A DNA stretch of 64,000 bases. Source: Solen grandis (Eukaryota; Mollusca; Bivalvia; Adapedonta; Solenidae). Made by a program: the position numbers and the translations under genes. This document shows, piece by piece, positions 22,991-36,600 of this stretch; position 1 is the stretch's first letter; each line of letters starts with the position of its first letter. Below the pieces are notes generated by a model that was given only the letters and a program-made list of their open reading frames with translations, was not told the origin of the DNA and searched no databases. The stretch is from NCBI GenBank assembly GCA_021229015.1, contig CM037777.1, positions 25,229,222 through 25,293,221 of the forward strand, read 5' to 3'.

Positions 22991-24510
22991 ATGTCCATGG
23001 TACAGAAAAAAAGTACGCGGGAAAGCTGGCCGACACCTCATTTGAGGAATCGGACCAGGGTCAAACCCTGCAAAGAAAAGCCCCGTAAAAGTAAGGTTCC
23101 TATCAAAAGGAAAAAAAACCCCGGGCAAGGTCAAAAGAGCCCAAATAATAGATGCAACAAAGGGTACGGAGGAGTTCAGACCCCCCTCCACAGCAAAGAG
23201 TCTTTTTAAATCTGAAGTCAGGATAGTAGACTTTACCCCTTGACAACGAGGAAACTCTCACAGAACAAGGTTTCCCCCAATCCGGACTTGATACACCTAT
23301 CAAGATCCTACAAAGCTAGCAGACAATGTCCAAGAAGGTTGGACAACAGTTGGGGTAGCAAACCCAAAACCCCAGATAACAAACCTGCCCCAAAAACTCC
23401 CCCCCTCCATCGAGTGGCTGATAGTTACAATAAACAGCCATAGCCACAGTCATTCCACACAACATGGTAAAAAAGGTGGTGAATGGTTTTTCCCCAATAT
23501 ATGGGGACAAAACCAGGTAAACCCCATCCCCACTGTACAAGGCTCCAAACAGCTCAAATTCAAGATATACAAAAGCAAACTTAACCATGCCAAAATGTTT
23601 ACCTTTGACCGGCTCCTGTTCAAAGTAGAACCAAACACAGAAACCAAAAAACCCAAAAAAAAAAACCAACTATCAGTAAGGCAAGAATTGTTACTAAAGG
23701 AAATGCTGAAAATATCCTCAAGGAAAATTCAAGGCATAAAACACTTTTAAAAATCCGCATTTATAGAAAAAGAGAAAAAGGGGGCAAATATCAAGAAACA
23801 AATAAGTTTTGAATTACTTTCAACTTAGCAAAACCTCCTTCAAAAATCGAAATGCATTCAGAAAAACTTTGATACAGACCCGGGGTCCTCCTTAGTATTC
23901 TCAGATGCAACAACTGCCAAGGCTTTGGTCACCCTCCCAAGTACTGTCAAGCTGACCTCAAATCCCCGCACTGTGCTGGCCCTCATAGCCTGCTGCTTGT
24001 GGCAATAAGCAAGATAAGAAGTGTGCCAACTGTGGTGGAGCACATAGTGCTGCCTACAGGGGGTCCCGGCTTATCGGGCATACAGCGGAAGGGTGGCCAA
24101 AAGAAACCCAAAGGAACTACAAGGATCCCTGGCCAAACCTACCACCACTGAGAAAAAAGGGTAAGACAAGAGGATTGACTGACCAGTCAGTCAAAAATTT
24201 CTTGTTACAAAACTGGCTAACAAAAAATTAACAGAAAAACAAGTTGAAAAACATTATCAGGGAGACAGTGGAGGTGGAAGCCCTAACCCAGAGCCCACCA
24301 ACAATGAAAAAACAAAATCAGAACATCCCCAATCACAAGCCTAATCAAAACAAGGGGGGACCAAACCGCCATCAAGATACCCAAACCAAAAACGGCTATT
24401 GGAAAAATTTCCAAGGCCGCAGAGGGCCCTACAGGATACCAGGGAGAAGGGATAGACTGGGCCCTGCCCACCCTTCCCCTATTATTATTAAGTCACGAAG
24501 TCTTATTACC
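22991..24510 (+). pseudogene. LINE ORF1 (Gag-like), copy 1, frameshifted
   Basis: An ATG at 22991 starts a basic peptide rich in K, R and P. Further frames carry pieces matching copy 2 (32088-33566), including the CCHC knuckle region at 23905-24070 and the glutamine/asparagine-rich tail at 24244-24510. ORF1 proteins of I-type LINEs bind their own RNA in a ribonucleoprotein. Several single-base insertions relative to copy 2 break the frame, for example within the knuckle region where 'aatccccgcactg' replaces 'aatgcccgcactg'. As written it cannot encode one protein; consensus error is as likely as decay. Confidence 0.65.
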
Positions 24511-24544
24511 CCCAATTAATTAGGCATTCCCAACTAACACTTAC

Positions 24545-27500
24545 AATGGATACCAAAAACATAGATAACAACTCTGACTTTGGTGTCCTGTCCTGGGAAT
24601 GCCGGCGAATTAATAGGGAGGATTCTGATAAAATAGGGGAACTGCAAAACTATATTCTGGGTGCGCAGAAAAAGCCCAAGGCCGTGTGTATTCAGGGACA
24701 CATTGGGAAATGATGATACCAGACAATGAAGCTTCCGGGGTTACAAGCTGGCTACGCAAGTGTGCGAAAAGGTCATGGGGGTGGTGGAGTAGCAATTTTA
24801 TACAAAAACCACCTCAAAAGCACAGTAATGAAAAGGACCGAGCACGGACCGGGCCCAGCGTCATCGTGAATATAAGAGAACAAAACAGTAGCACAAGAAT
24901 AATTAATTATTACAGCCCAGATAACAAAAGTAATACTAATAGTAATTGATAAAAATTTTCAAATACAAAACCAATAATACCATTATGGTGGGGGCTTTAA
25001 TCTAAAACATCCATTTTGGGAAACCCCGCGGGGGACCTTAGACAGGATCCGAGTCAGTAAATCTCTTTAAATCAATTAGACATTAACACAATGCAAGTGC
25101 TGAACAAAGGTCAAATAACCAGAACAGGTCACGCTCAACAAAAAACTCTACCCTTGACTTAGGTATAGTGTCAGCACAAATAGGTACTAAGTCACATTTG
25201 ACAGTACTAAAGCAACTCCTTGGGGAGTGACCACATCCCCATAACATATAATGTAACAAGGCCTCCCCGCAACTTAACAACAATAATGACCGACCAGGTG
25301 GCTCTGCACAAGGCAGACGGGGACTAAATATTATAGGAACTCATACACTGAATTTACGTATGAGGACCCAATAAAACATAGAAGATAGAAAAACCCAATT
25401 TTATAGAACACATTAACAAATTAGCATCCCTAAAAATTTCCTATTAATCAACCCAAAAAAGTAAAAATAAAAAGTGCCATGGGGGAATGCTCAAGCAACG
25501 AGGCTGTCAGAAAGAGAGAAAATGTTTAGGAAAAAATAAAATCATAAGAAAACTCCTGAAAACTACATTATCTATTCTAAATTAGAAAAAGCAGCAAAAA
25601 AGTTATTCAGGAAAGTAAGAAAGACAGTTGGAAATCTTTTATAAACCAGCATCTCTCATGGAATACAGGAAAGAAGTCTGGGAAAAGGGTTTTAGCAGGA
25701 TAAAAGGTCACGAAGTTAGGAAAATACCAGACTTACAAATCAAAGACGAAATAATAAGCTCTGATAAAGATAAAGCCAATATTTTTATAAACACTTTCAA
25801 TCTGTCAGCTCAAATGCGGGGCTGCCACTAAATTCATAGAGAACAAAGGAAGGGTTGAGAGGGAGATTGACAAAATCTTGGCCGAAGATAAAACGATGGT
25901 CAATGATCAATTTTTACAACCGACCCTTCACAATGTTTGAATGAACATGGCACTCAACCAATGTAAGAACTCTGCCCCGGGGGGAAGGGACGGAATATCA
26001 TATCTTTGATTAAAAATTAGGAAAAACTAGCAAAGTCAAAACTGCTAGATATTTTCAATCAATATGGGAAACGGGAGTGATCCCCAGTAGCTGGAAGTGG
26101 CCAATATAGTTCCCATACCTAAGCCCGGCAAGGACCTCACGATCAGCATCATATAGACCCATATCCCTAACATCTACCCTAACTAAGATAATGCAGAAAA
26201 TGATTAAGCAAGGCTTGTCAACTTCTGGTGAAAGCAATAATCTCATATCCCCAGAACAATCAGGATGCAGACCCGTCACTCTTGTGAGACCACTTAGTTA
26301 GATTAGAAGCAGCATGTAGAAGAGCTCAATAAAGGAGGAAGGTGCTTTTAAAGCAGTCTTCCTAGATCTGAGCAATGCATTTGATAAACTTGGAATAAAG
26401 GCTGTCTGTTAAACCTGCTTCCCATTGGAGTCAAGGGAAATATTTTAAAGATGGGTAGGAAGTTTCCTCGAGGGCAGAAAAATTAAAGTTAAAGTAAAAA
26501 ATGATCATCAGAGGAATTAGAAAACAGAGAACGGATGCCCACAGGGATCTGTCCTCTCTCCAATAATATTCTCCCTGATAATGAATACTTTAAAGAAAAT
26601 ATTGATAGGGTAAATAATAAACATAAAAAAGAAAAAGTAGAACTGTCCCAGTTCGTGGATGTTTGGCGCTGTATGGCTTTGAAGAAAGAACTCCCGAGCT
26701 AGCACAGAGACACATGCAAAAAGTACTAAATTCAATTGAAGAATGTCACAGAATGGGGTTTCACAATCAACCCAGTAAAAACACAAGTATTACTTGTCTC
26801 AAAAAACCAAGTTTAATTCAAATGCAAAATTTTCCCCAAAGTTTAAAACTTCCGGGAAAATTTAAAATTCTAGCATCAGCAAAATTTCTGGGAATCCATT
26901 TTGACCAAGGCTTAACATGGCACAAAATATAACAGAATTAATAGTAGAGTGAAAAAGATCAAAATCTAATGGGGTGTGTCTCTGGGCAAAGCGGGGGAGC
27001 TGATAAGTCACTCTGATCATGTTATATAAAACGTTGATTCTAATTTAAACTCAACTATGGCAGTATAGTCTATGCATCAGCCTGCAAAACCCCTTTTTAC
27101 AGAAATTACAACTCACCCAAAACAGGGCACTAAAAATTGCCCTAGGAGCCCACAGAACAACGAAACTATGTATTACAGGGTTGAGGCAGCATTTTTAAAC
27201 CTCTACATTTAATGGGGAAAAATGAACCTTTTAAAAATACTGGACCAGGTCAACCGATTGGGGGTTTTTAAAATGCCATTAAATAAAGACATTCATAACA
27301 AAAACTTTATTAAAATTTTGAATTAAAAAAAAAAGGCTTAAAAAAAACAAAAACCTCCTTTGCTAAAACCCATCGGGGCCGTCGACAAATTTCGGCTAAC
27401 CAACGTTCCTGTGACAAAAACCTATTTTGGGGGGCCCATAAATAAAACAAAAAACTTGAGCCCCCCCTCAGCTTGGCCAAAAAAAATCTTAAAGCCCAAG

Positions 27501-28385
27501 GAATTTGGGAAAAAAATGATAAAAAATTCATACAGAAATATTTAGGAAAATTATTCAGACTCTATAGAAAATCTAAAACGGGTGGCAGAAATTTTTGGAA
27601 AAGAGAAAGAGCGGGGGCGGGAATAGCAATAAGACACAAACTTTTTTTAAAAATTAAAAAATTAAAAAATTTTTAAAAATTGGGACCATAGAGTGTTTTT
27701 TTTAAACCCCTGCGAACTTGTGGCCACCCTTAACGCTTACAAAGGGAAATTCAAGCAAAAAAAAAACCGAAAAAAGCTCCCAATACTTACAGATGGGCCT
27801 AAGTTCTTTAAACATAAATACAAAAAGGTTTTTTCAAAATTTTTAGACAAAAATAATTAATGAAATTTTTTTAATACTTCAAGAACAAAAACCCAAAAGG
27901 GGCCTTAGAAAGGGGTTTAAAACGGGGTTGGATTCCTAGCCATGTGGGGAAAAGGGGAAAATGATCAAGCAGACGAAAATGCAAAAAAGGCTCCAAAAAT
28001 GGTTCCCCGCTTAATATAGAACTTAATAAAAAGGGAGATATTTCATTTTTTTAAAACGAAAGGGCAAAAAAAATTCCAAAAACTCTGGGAAGAAAGTCAC
28101 GACTTTTATGAAAATTTTCTTTCCCTAAGTTTAAAAAAAAGTGCTTTAACTCCCATTTAGTGTTAGGGAGAAGATGTAGCAAAAAAACGGTTTAAAAAAC
28201 TGGGAAAATTTTTGGGGATAAGAACAAAAAAAATTTCTCAGGGGAAAACCCAAAATGTCGTTTCTCCCCCTTTAAAACAAAAACAGGGGGTCATTTTTCT
28301 TTGCACCACAAAGGGAAATTTGTCCCCAAAACTCACAAAAATTCAGAGAAGGTTTAAAAAATTTGGGATGTAAAAAGGGGGAAAA
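24545..28385 (+). pseudogene. LINE ORF2 (endonuclease-RT-RNase H), copy 1, heavily broken
   Basis: Collinear with 33619-37389. Recognisable are the endonuclease start at 24545, the RT fragments around 26100-26600 and the RNase H region around 27560-28010. Many indels separate them. From about 27000 onward the sequence degenerates into inflated A, C and G homopolymers relative to the clean copy 2 ('ccccccc', 'gggggggg'), unlike natural decay and typical of an uncorrected consensus. No intact open frame longer than about 90 codons remains. Confidence 0.7.
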
Positions 28386-31300
28386 AAAGGTTGACTATCA
28401 AACCCCTAGGGGCCCCCGGATGGAAAAGATTCAAAAACATTATTAGAAATGAAATTGGGCGTTTCTGGGGAAAGGGGGATACATTAAAAAAATCAAAAAT
28501 AAAGTAAACTAGAAATAAAACAATGGGGGTGTGGTAAAGGGGGGAAAAATAACGGGGACTAAAAAAAGGGCGGGTCCCCAATTGTGCGTTTGGGGGGGCC
28601 TTTAGAGCCCTTAAGTCTCGTTGGGCGTATTATAAAACCCCCCCCCCTGGACATCACAGTGGGGACCTTTAAAAAAGCAAAAAAAGCAAAATAAGGGATA
28701 AAACCCAAAACACCCCCCTAACCCAAATCTATTTTTAATTTTTAATAAAACCAAAAAAACCCAAAAAAGATAGGGGAAAAAGATAAAAACATACTTCAAA
28801 AATAGGGCAGTCCCCATTGTGCTGTTTGGGGGGACAATTTTAGAGGGCCTTTAAGTCTGTTGGGGTTTCATTTTTCCCTCCCCTCGGGGGATCACGTGGG
28901 GACCCAAAAAAAACCCAAAAAAGCAAAACAATGTTTTAAATCAAAGTATCTTTTTTTTAGTTTTGAGAGTAAAAATAAGCACAAAAAAATTAGACTTCCA
29001 CAAGGTGAGGATGGGGAAAGGGGGTTTTGGGGGGTTCAAATTTAAATAGGTGACAAGTGACACCCCGGTCAAAGAATAGGGCCCCAAATCACAAAAAGGG
29101 GGGGGAATTAAAAAAAATGCGCGACAAATTAAAAAACAATTTTAATAAAGAAAAACATATTAAAGGAAAATTTTGGAGTGATGTTTGAGGGCAAAACAGA
29201 ACAGTCTGTATGCCCAAAACCCAATCCGTAAACTTTAGCAAGAAACGCGCGGGAAAATTTAAATTTTTACCCCGGAACGAAGTAACATTAAAATGGGGGG
29301 GGGGGGGGAAAAAAATTTTAATTTAAAAATTTTAAAAAAAATTTTTTAAAAAAAATTTTTAAAATAATAATATGCCGACAAAAATCTAAATTAGGTTTAA
29401 ATTTAGACCCTTTTGGCTGAACCATTTAAAAAGGAACTCTTCCCTTCTAGCTATTTGCTATCAAAAAAATTTAAAAAAAGGGGAAAATTCCCCTTTTTCT
29501 TTTTCTTCAATGGCGTTCTTTTTTTTTTCTCTCCTCAGGCCGGAAACAGAGGTTTTTAAGGGGGTACATGACCTGATTAAAGGGGGAAATTTTTTTCTAA
29601 CTATTACAATTTTTTATCCCCTGACTATAAAAAAATAAACCTACCCAAAAAAGCGCACTCTCTTGCTGCTGGGGGTTACCGGGTCCGACAAAGAAAAAAA
29701 AAGTCTCCCCCTATGACCCCTTTTGGACCACATCCAAAAGGGACAAAAAAAAAAATTTTAAAACCCGATATTCTAAAACAATTTTATTTGGGAAAATTAT
29801 TTTCAAGGCTTAATCCTTGTAGCTTAAATCAAATTTCAAAATTTAAATTAGAACTTTTTTCCCAAAACCTTTTTCCAGTTATTTGCACCTTTTGGGCAGT
29901 GGGGATTTTTTAATTAAGAAAAACAACTTTTCAAAAATTAACATTCGAAATTCAAAAATTAAAAAATTTGCATAATGCCGAGCCGCCTATGGCAAATGAA
30001 TGGGGCCAACTGTTTAGGTCGATGCTGACCGAACAGGCTAAGGGAAAAAAAATTAAATCTGTATAAATTCTTTTTGGAAAAATCAGGGGGGGGGGGGGGG
30101 AAGGGGAGAAGAGAGAGAGAGAGAGAGAGACGGGGTCAAATAAAAAATTAAAGTAATTAAAGAAGATATTTAAAACGTGAGTATAAACCCAAAAAGTAAC
30201 CAAACAAAAAAACATAACCCTACTTCTTTTTAAAACAATTCCCCTCTAAAATCCTCCCTGCCAGGTCACGGCACTCAGGCTCACGCCCACCACCCCCCTT
30301 TATGTGCCCGGGGAAACACCCCCAGCTCAAAAAAATATCAAAAAAACATGTGGTCGACTGCGCGTGTATATTTAAAAACTGGAAGCTCCCCGCCTGCGGT
30401 TTAAAAAAAGAATAGAAGGAAATCTAAAATTACCCCAATTTAATTTTTAAAAATATTAAATATTAATTTTTAAAAAAAAAAACTACCTTTTTTTAAAACT
30501 ATTATCCAATTTCCTGTTTTCAATGTACATGTTGCCCAAATTTGATGTAAATCCTTTAAAAAATGGCTCCGAAAATTTAATTTCTTTATTTCATTTTTTT
30601 CATATAAAACCCAAATTTGAAAATCATGAAAATTATGCCCAAAATAACTTATTTATTATATTTGCAACAAAAAAAAACCCCGATCGATTTCCAGTAAAGT
30701 CAAAGGGTCACTTTTTAAAGTTTTAAGAGGGGCAGATTGTGCACTGTTTTGGCATTTAAATGCATTCAAATCATGCAGGGGTAACTTTAAAAAAAGTCAT
30801 ATTTTAATTTTTAAAAAAATGGTTTTGATGAAATAAAGGCACTCTGTTTCAAACATTATTTTTTCATTTAAACCCCTTATTTGGTCACCGATTTAAGGGA
30901 AAAAACCCAAAAAATTAGAAAAGCAGAGAAAAATGGATTTTTTTTGGGCTAAAAAAAAAAAAAAATACATTTTAAATTTTTCTTTTTTTTTTTCTAATTT
31001 TTTTTTTTTTGAAAGTGGGGCCCAAAACAATCCAGCATGAAATGATCGGTAGACGGGTTACCTAGGTAGTTGTACTTAAGCAACATCAAAAGGGCCTGTG
31101 TATAGGTCTAGAGGGACGTCAGCCGGGGGTGGGGAGGGTGTCCCCCTACCCCTCAAGGAGCCCCCCAGGGTCAGTACTGGGTTGGGGGGCATTAAAACAT
31201 AGGTGTGGTACTGTTGGGCCTTTACCTTAACAGGGGGTGGGCTGGTTTTTCCCAAACATACTTTGCCTTTTGCTACGTTGTGTACAGATCGAAGGGGGTC

Positions 31301-32087
31301 CCACATTTGTTTGGTCTCGCGTCGAACAAAGTAAGGGGTTTTTTTTATCGCGTTTATTTAATTATTTAATTGAAAACTCGCGAGTTATTTCATAGGATTG
31401 TATTCTATAGAATAAGGTATGAGGTAAAATTTCAGTTTTTCCTAACTAAGCATTGTATATTTTGCCTTTGTCTTTTTCTTTGTGTGCGGAGGAAAACGTT
31501 CGTTACCGCTACGAACAAGGGAAACACTGCACTCAAAGTCAAATTTTTTTTATCAATTCTTTTTACGGGGCCCGTAATCTAGAAAGGGCACGCATTGGGT
31601 TTAAAAATTACGTAAGTTTTATCCCACCCAGCGCGTTTTAATATTTTATATAACTCCCCCTTGAGTTTGGGTTAATTAAAATAATAGCCCAATTTAATCT
31701 TTACGAGTTAATAATAAACGCGAAAAGAGAAAAAAATTTTAGGAGTTTTCAAGGGTAAAGTATGAAACTAAGAAAACCGGGAAAGGGGGACCATTCCTGC
31801 ATAAACCCGCACTCGGAAAGGACAGGGAACTTTTTGCGTGGATTCTTTTCACCCTTTGAAAGAACAAATACCGGGGGGAAAAAAGGTTCCGTGGTGTGGT
31901 GGTTCTGCAACACGAGGGAGGGTTTCCCTGGGGGGTGGATTGCAGCCTACTAATAGGGAAGGTAAAAAAACCCATCTTGCTATCCTCTGCCTTCATTTTT
32001 TTTCTTTTTAAAAAAAATTTTTTACAAATAAGTATTTTAAACAACCTTCTACTTAAATCATAAAAGAATTAGAGCTGCAAGGTGTCC
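28386..32087 (+). repeat. LINE spacer between copies 1 and 2, low-quality sequence
   Basis: Collinear with 18531-22990 (without the 20083-20880 insertion) and with 37390-40216. It contains both 3' hairpin repeats (about 28570-28665 and 28806-28900) in a damaged form, a G-run plus (GA)n near 30085-30130, and the 'cgttcgttaccgctacgaac' block near 31498. Homopolymer inflation is extreme at 28700-31000. Open frames on either strand are incidental. Confidence 0.6.
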
Positions 32088-33566
32088 ATGGTAAGAAAAA
32101 AGTACCGGGAAACTGGCCGACACCTCTTTTTAGGAATCGGGCCGGGGCAAAACCCCCGCAAAGAAAAGCCCCGTAAAAGTAAGGTTCCTACAAAAGGAAA
32201 CAAACCCCGGGCAAGGTCAAAAGAGCCCAAATAATAGATGCAACAAAGGGTACGGAGGAGTTCAGACCCCCCTCCACAGCAAAGAGTCTTTATTATCCTG
32301 AAGTCAGGATAGTAGACATACCCTTGAAAAGGGGAGGAAACTCTCACAGAACAAGAGTTTCCCCAATCCCGGACTTGATATCACCTATCAAGACTCCTAC
32401 AAAGCTAGCAGACAATGTCCAAGAAGGTTGGACAACAGTTGGGGGTAGCAAACCCAAAAACCCCAGATAACAAACCTGCCCCCAAAAACTCCCCCCTCCC
32501 ACGAGTGGCTGATAGTTACAATAACAGCCATAGCCACAGTCATTCCACACAACATGGTAAAAAAGGTGGTGAATGGCTTTTCCCAAATTTATATGGGGAC
32601 GAACCAGTGTAAACACATCCCCACTGTACAAGGCTCCAAACAGCTCAAATTCAAGATATACAAAAGCAAACTTAACCATGCCAAAATGTTTACCTTTGAC
32701 CGGCTCCTGTTCAAAGTAGAACCAAACACAGAAACCAAAGAAACCAAAAAAACAACTATCAGTAAGGCAAGAATTGTTACTAAAGGAAATGCTGAGAATA
32801 TCCTCAAGGAAATTCAAGGCATGAACACTGTTAAATCCGCATTTATAGAAAAGAGAAAAAGGAGGGCAAATATCAAGAAACAAATAAGATTAGAATTACT
32901 TTCAACTTAGCAAAACCTCCTTCAAAAATCGAAATGCATTCAGAAAACTTTGATACAGAGCCGGTCCTCCTTAGTATTCTCAGATGCAACAACTGCCAAG
33001 GCTTTGGTCACCCTACCAAGTACTGTCAAGCTGACCTCAAATGCCCGCACTGTGCTGGCCCTCATAGCCATGCTGCTTGTGGCAATAAGCAAGATAAGAA
33101 GTGTGCCAACTGTGGTGGAGCACATAGTGCTGCCTACAGGGGGTGCTCGGCTTATCGGGCATACAGCGGAAGGGTGGCCAAAAGAAACCAGGAACTACAA
33201 GGATGCCTGGCCAAACCTACCACCACTGAGAACAAAGGTAAGACAAGAGGATTGACTGACCAGTCAGTCAAAAATCTTGTTACAAAACTGGCTAACAAAA
33301 AATTAACAGAAAAACAAGTTGAAGACATTATCAGGGAGACAGTGGAGGTGGAAGCCCTAACCCCAGAGCCCACCAACAATGAAAAACAAAATCAGAACAT
33401 CCCCAATCACAAGCCTAATCAAAACAATGGGCGACCAAACCGCCCATCAAGATACCCAAACCGAAACGGCTATTGGAACAATTTCCAAGGCCGCAGAGGC
33501 CCTACAGGATACCAGGGAAGAAGGGATAGACTGGGCCCCTGCCCACCCTTCCCCTATTATTATTAA
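32088..33566 (+). pseudogene. LINE ORF1 (Gag-like), copy 2
   Basis: The cleanest ORF1 copy, still split over frames. Parts are 32415-32612, 32554-32910 (118 codons: a basic pre-finger region with a K/R-rich end) and 32934-33566 (210 codons). The last carries three zinc knuckles in a row, C-N-N-C-x4-H-x4-C, C-P-H-C-x4-H-x4-C and C-A-N-C-x4-H, followed by a proline/asparagine/glutamine-rich tail and an R-G-R-R-type basic stretch. This arrangement is typical of RNA-binding ORF1 proteins of I-, Jockey- and R1-type LINEs. The 52 bp between its stop and the ORF2 ATG at 33619 suggests reinitiation or a similar coupling. The frame breaks make this copy nonfunctional as written. Confidence 0.7.
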
Positions 33567-33618
33567 GTCACGAAGTCTTATACCCCCATTAATTAGGCAT
33601 TCCAACTAACACTTAACA

Positions 33619-36600
33619 ATGGATACCAAAAACATAGATAACAACTCTGACTTTGGTGTCCTGTCCTGGAATGCCGGCGGAATTAATAGGGAGGATTCTG
33701 ATAAAATAGGGGAACTGCAAAACTATATTCTAGGTGCGCAGATAAAGCCCAAGGCCGTGTGTATTCAGGAGACACATTGGAATGATGATACCAGACCAAT
33801 GAAGCTTCCGGGGTACAAGCTGGCTACGCAAGATGTGCGAAAAGGTCATAGGGGTGGTGGAGTAGCAATTTATATACAAAACCACCTCAAAATGCCAGTA
33901 ATGAAAAGGACCGAGCACGGACCGGGCCCAATGCGTCATCGTGAATATAAGAGAACAAAACAGTAGCACAAGAATAATTAATTATTACAGCCCAGATAAC
34001 AAAAGTAATACTAATAGTAATTTGATGAAAATTTTCAAATACAAAACCAATAATACCATTATGGTGGGGGGCTTTAATCTAAAACATCCACTTTGGAACC
34101 CGCCGGGGGACCTTAGACAGGATACCGAGTCAGTAAATCTCATTAATCAATTAGACATTAACACAATGCAAGTGCTGAACAAAGGTCAAATAACCAGAAC
34201 AGGTCACGCTCAACACAAAAACTCTACCCTTGACTTAGGTATAGTGTCAGCACAAATAGGTACTAAGTCACACTTGACAGTACTAAGCAACTCCTTGGGG
34301 AGTGACCACATCCCCATACATATAAATGTAACAAGGCCCCCTAATGACCGACCCAGGTGGCTCCTGCACAAGGCAGACTGGGACTCATATTATAGGAACT
34401 CATACACTGAATTTACGTATGAGGACCCAATAAACATAGAAGATAAGAATAACCAATTTATAGAACACATTAACAAATTAGCATCCCTAACAATTTTCCT
34501 ATTAATCAACCCAAAAAAAGTAGAAATAAAAAAGTGCCATGGTGGAATGCTCAATGCAACGAGGCTGTCAGAAAGAGAGAAAATGCTAGGAAAAAATATA
34601 ATCATAAGAAAACTCCTGAAAACTACATTATCTATTCTAAATTAAGAAAAGCAGCAAAAACAGTTATTCAGGAAAGTAAGAAAGACAGTTGGAAATCTTT
34701 TATAACCAGCATCTCTCATGGAACTACAGGAAAAGAAGTCTGGGATAAGGTTAGCAGGATAAAAGGTCACGAAGTTAGGAAAATACCAGACTTACAAATC
34801 AAAGACGAAATAATAAGCTCTGATAAAGATAAAGCCAATATTTTTAATAAACACTTTCAATCTGTCAGCTCAAATGCGGGGCTGCCCACTAAATTCATAG
34901 AGAACAAAGGAAGGGTTGAGAGGGAGATTGACAAAATCTTGGCCGAAGATAAAACGATGGTCAATGATCAATCTTACAACCGACCCTTCACAATGTTTGA
35001 CATGAACATGGCACTCAACCAATGTAAGAACTCTGCCCCTGGGGAAAGACGGAATATCATATCTTATGATTAAAAAATTAGGCAAACTAGCAAAGTCAAA
35101 ATGCTAGATATTTTCAATCAATCATGGGAAACGGGAGTGATCCCCAGTAGCTGGAAAGTGGCCAATATAGTTCCCATACCTAAGCCCGGCAAGGACCCTC
35201 ACGATCCAGCATCATATAGACCCATATCCCTAACATCTACCCTAACTAAGATAATGCAGAGAATGATTAAGCCAAGGCTTGTCAACTTCTGTGAAAGCAA
35301 TAATCTCATATCACCAGAACAATCAGGATGCAGACCCGATCACTCTTGTGAAGACCACTTAGTTAGATTAGAAGCAGCATGTAGAAGAGCTCAATATAGG
35401 AGGAAGGTGCTGTTAGCAGTCTTCCTAGATCTGAGCAATGCATTTGATAAACATTGGAATAAAGGCTGTCTGTTAAACCTGCATTCCATTGGAGTCAAGG
35501 AAATATGTTAAGATGGGTAGGAAGTTTCCTCGAGGGCAGAAAAATTAAAGTTAAAGTAAAAAATGATCTATCAGAGGAATTAGAAACAGAGAACGGATGC
35601 CCACAGGGATCTGTCCTCTCTCCAATAATATTCTCCCTGATAATGAATACTTTAAAGAAATATATTGATAGGGTAAATAATAAACATAAAAAAGAAAAAG
35701 TAGAACTGTCCCAGTTCGTGGATGATGGCGCTGTATGGCATGAAGCAAGAACTCCCGAGCTAGCACAGAGACACATGCAAAAAGTACTAAATTCAATTGA
35801 AGAATGGTCACAGAACTGGGGTTTCACAATCAACCCAGTAAAAAAAACAAGTATTACTTGTCTCAAAAAACCCAAGTTTAATTCAAATGCAAAATGTTCC
35901 CAAGTTAAAACTTCACGGGAAAATTCTAGAATATCTAGCATCAGCAAAATTTCTAGGAATCCATTTTTGACCAAGGCTTAACATGGCACAAACATATAAC
36001 AGAATTTAATAGCTAGATGTGAAAAAGATCTAAATCTAATGAGGTGTGTCTCTGGGCAATGCTGGGGAGCTGATAAGATCACTCTGATCATGTTATATAA
36101 AACGTTGATTCTTAGTTAAACTCAACTATGGCAGTTATAGTCTATGCATCAGCCTGCAAAACCCATTTACAGAAATTACAACTCATCCAAAACAGGGCAC
36201 CCCAAAATAGCCCTAGGAGCCCACAGAACAACAGAAACTATGTCATTACATGTTGAGGCAGCAGTTAAACCTCTACATTAATGCGAGAAATGAACCAGTT
36301 AAAATACTGGACCAGGTCAACCAGATTAGGAGATAAAACTGCCAGTTAATAAAGACATTCATAACACAAACTTTATTAAAAGTAGAATTAACAAAAAAGG
36401 CTTCAAAAAAACTAAACTCCTTATGCTGAAACCATACGGGGCACAGTCGACGAATACGGACTAACCAACGTTCCTGTGACTAAACCTAGTTATAGGGACA
36501 TAATATAAACACAAACATTGAGCCAGACCTCAGCTTGGCCACAAAAATCTGTAAAGCCCAAGGAATTTCGGAAAATGATAAAAAATTCATACAGAAATAT

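Noticed and set aside
32344..32883. 179-codon minus-strand frame
   Set aside because: It lies opposite the LINE ORF1 on the plus strand, whose peptide pieces and zinc knuckles are recognisable; the minus frame has no domain and reflects ORF1 composition.
35495..35974. 159-codon minus-strand frame
   Set aside because: Complement of the reverse transcriptase segment with G-C-P-Q-G-S and F-V-D-D on the plus strand.
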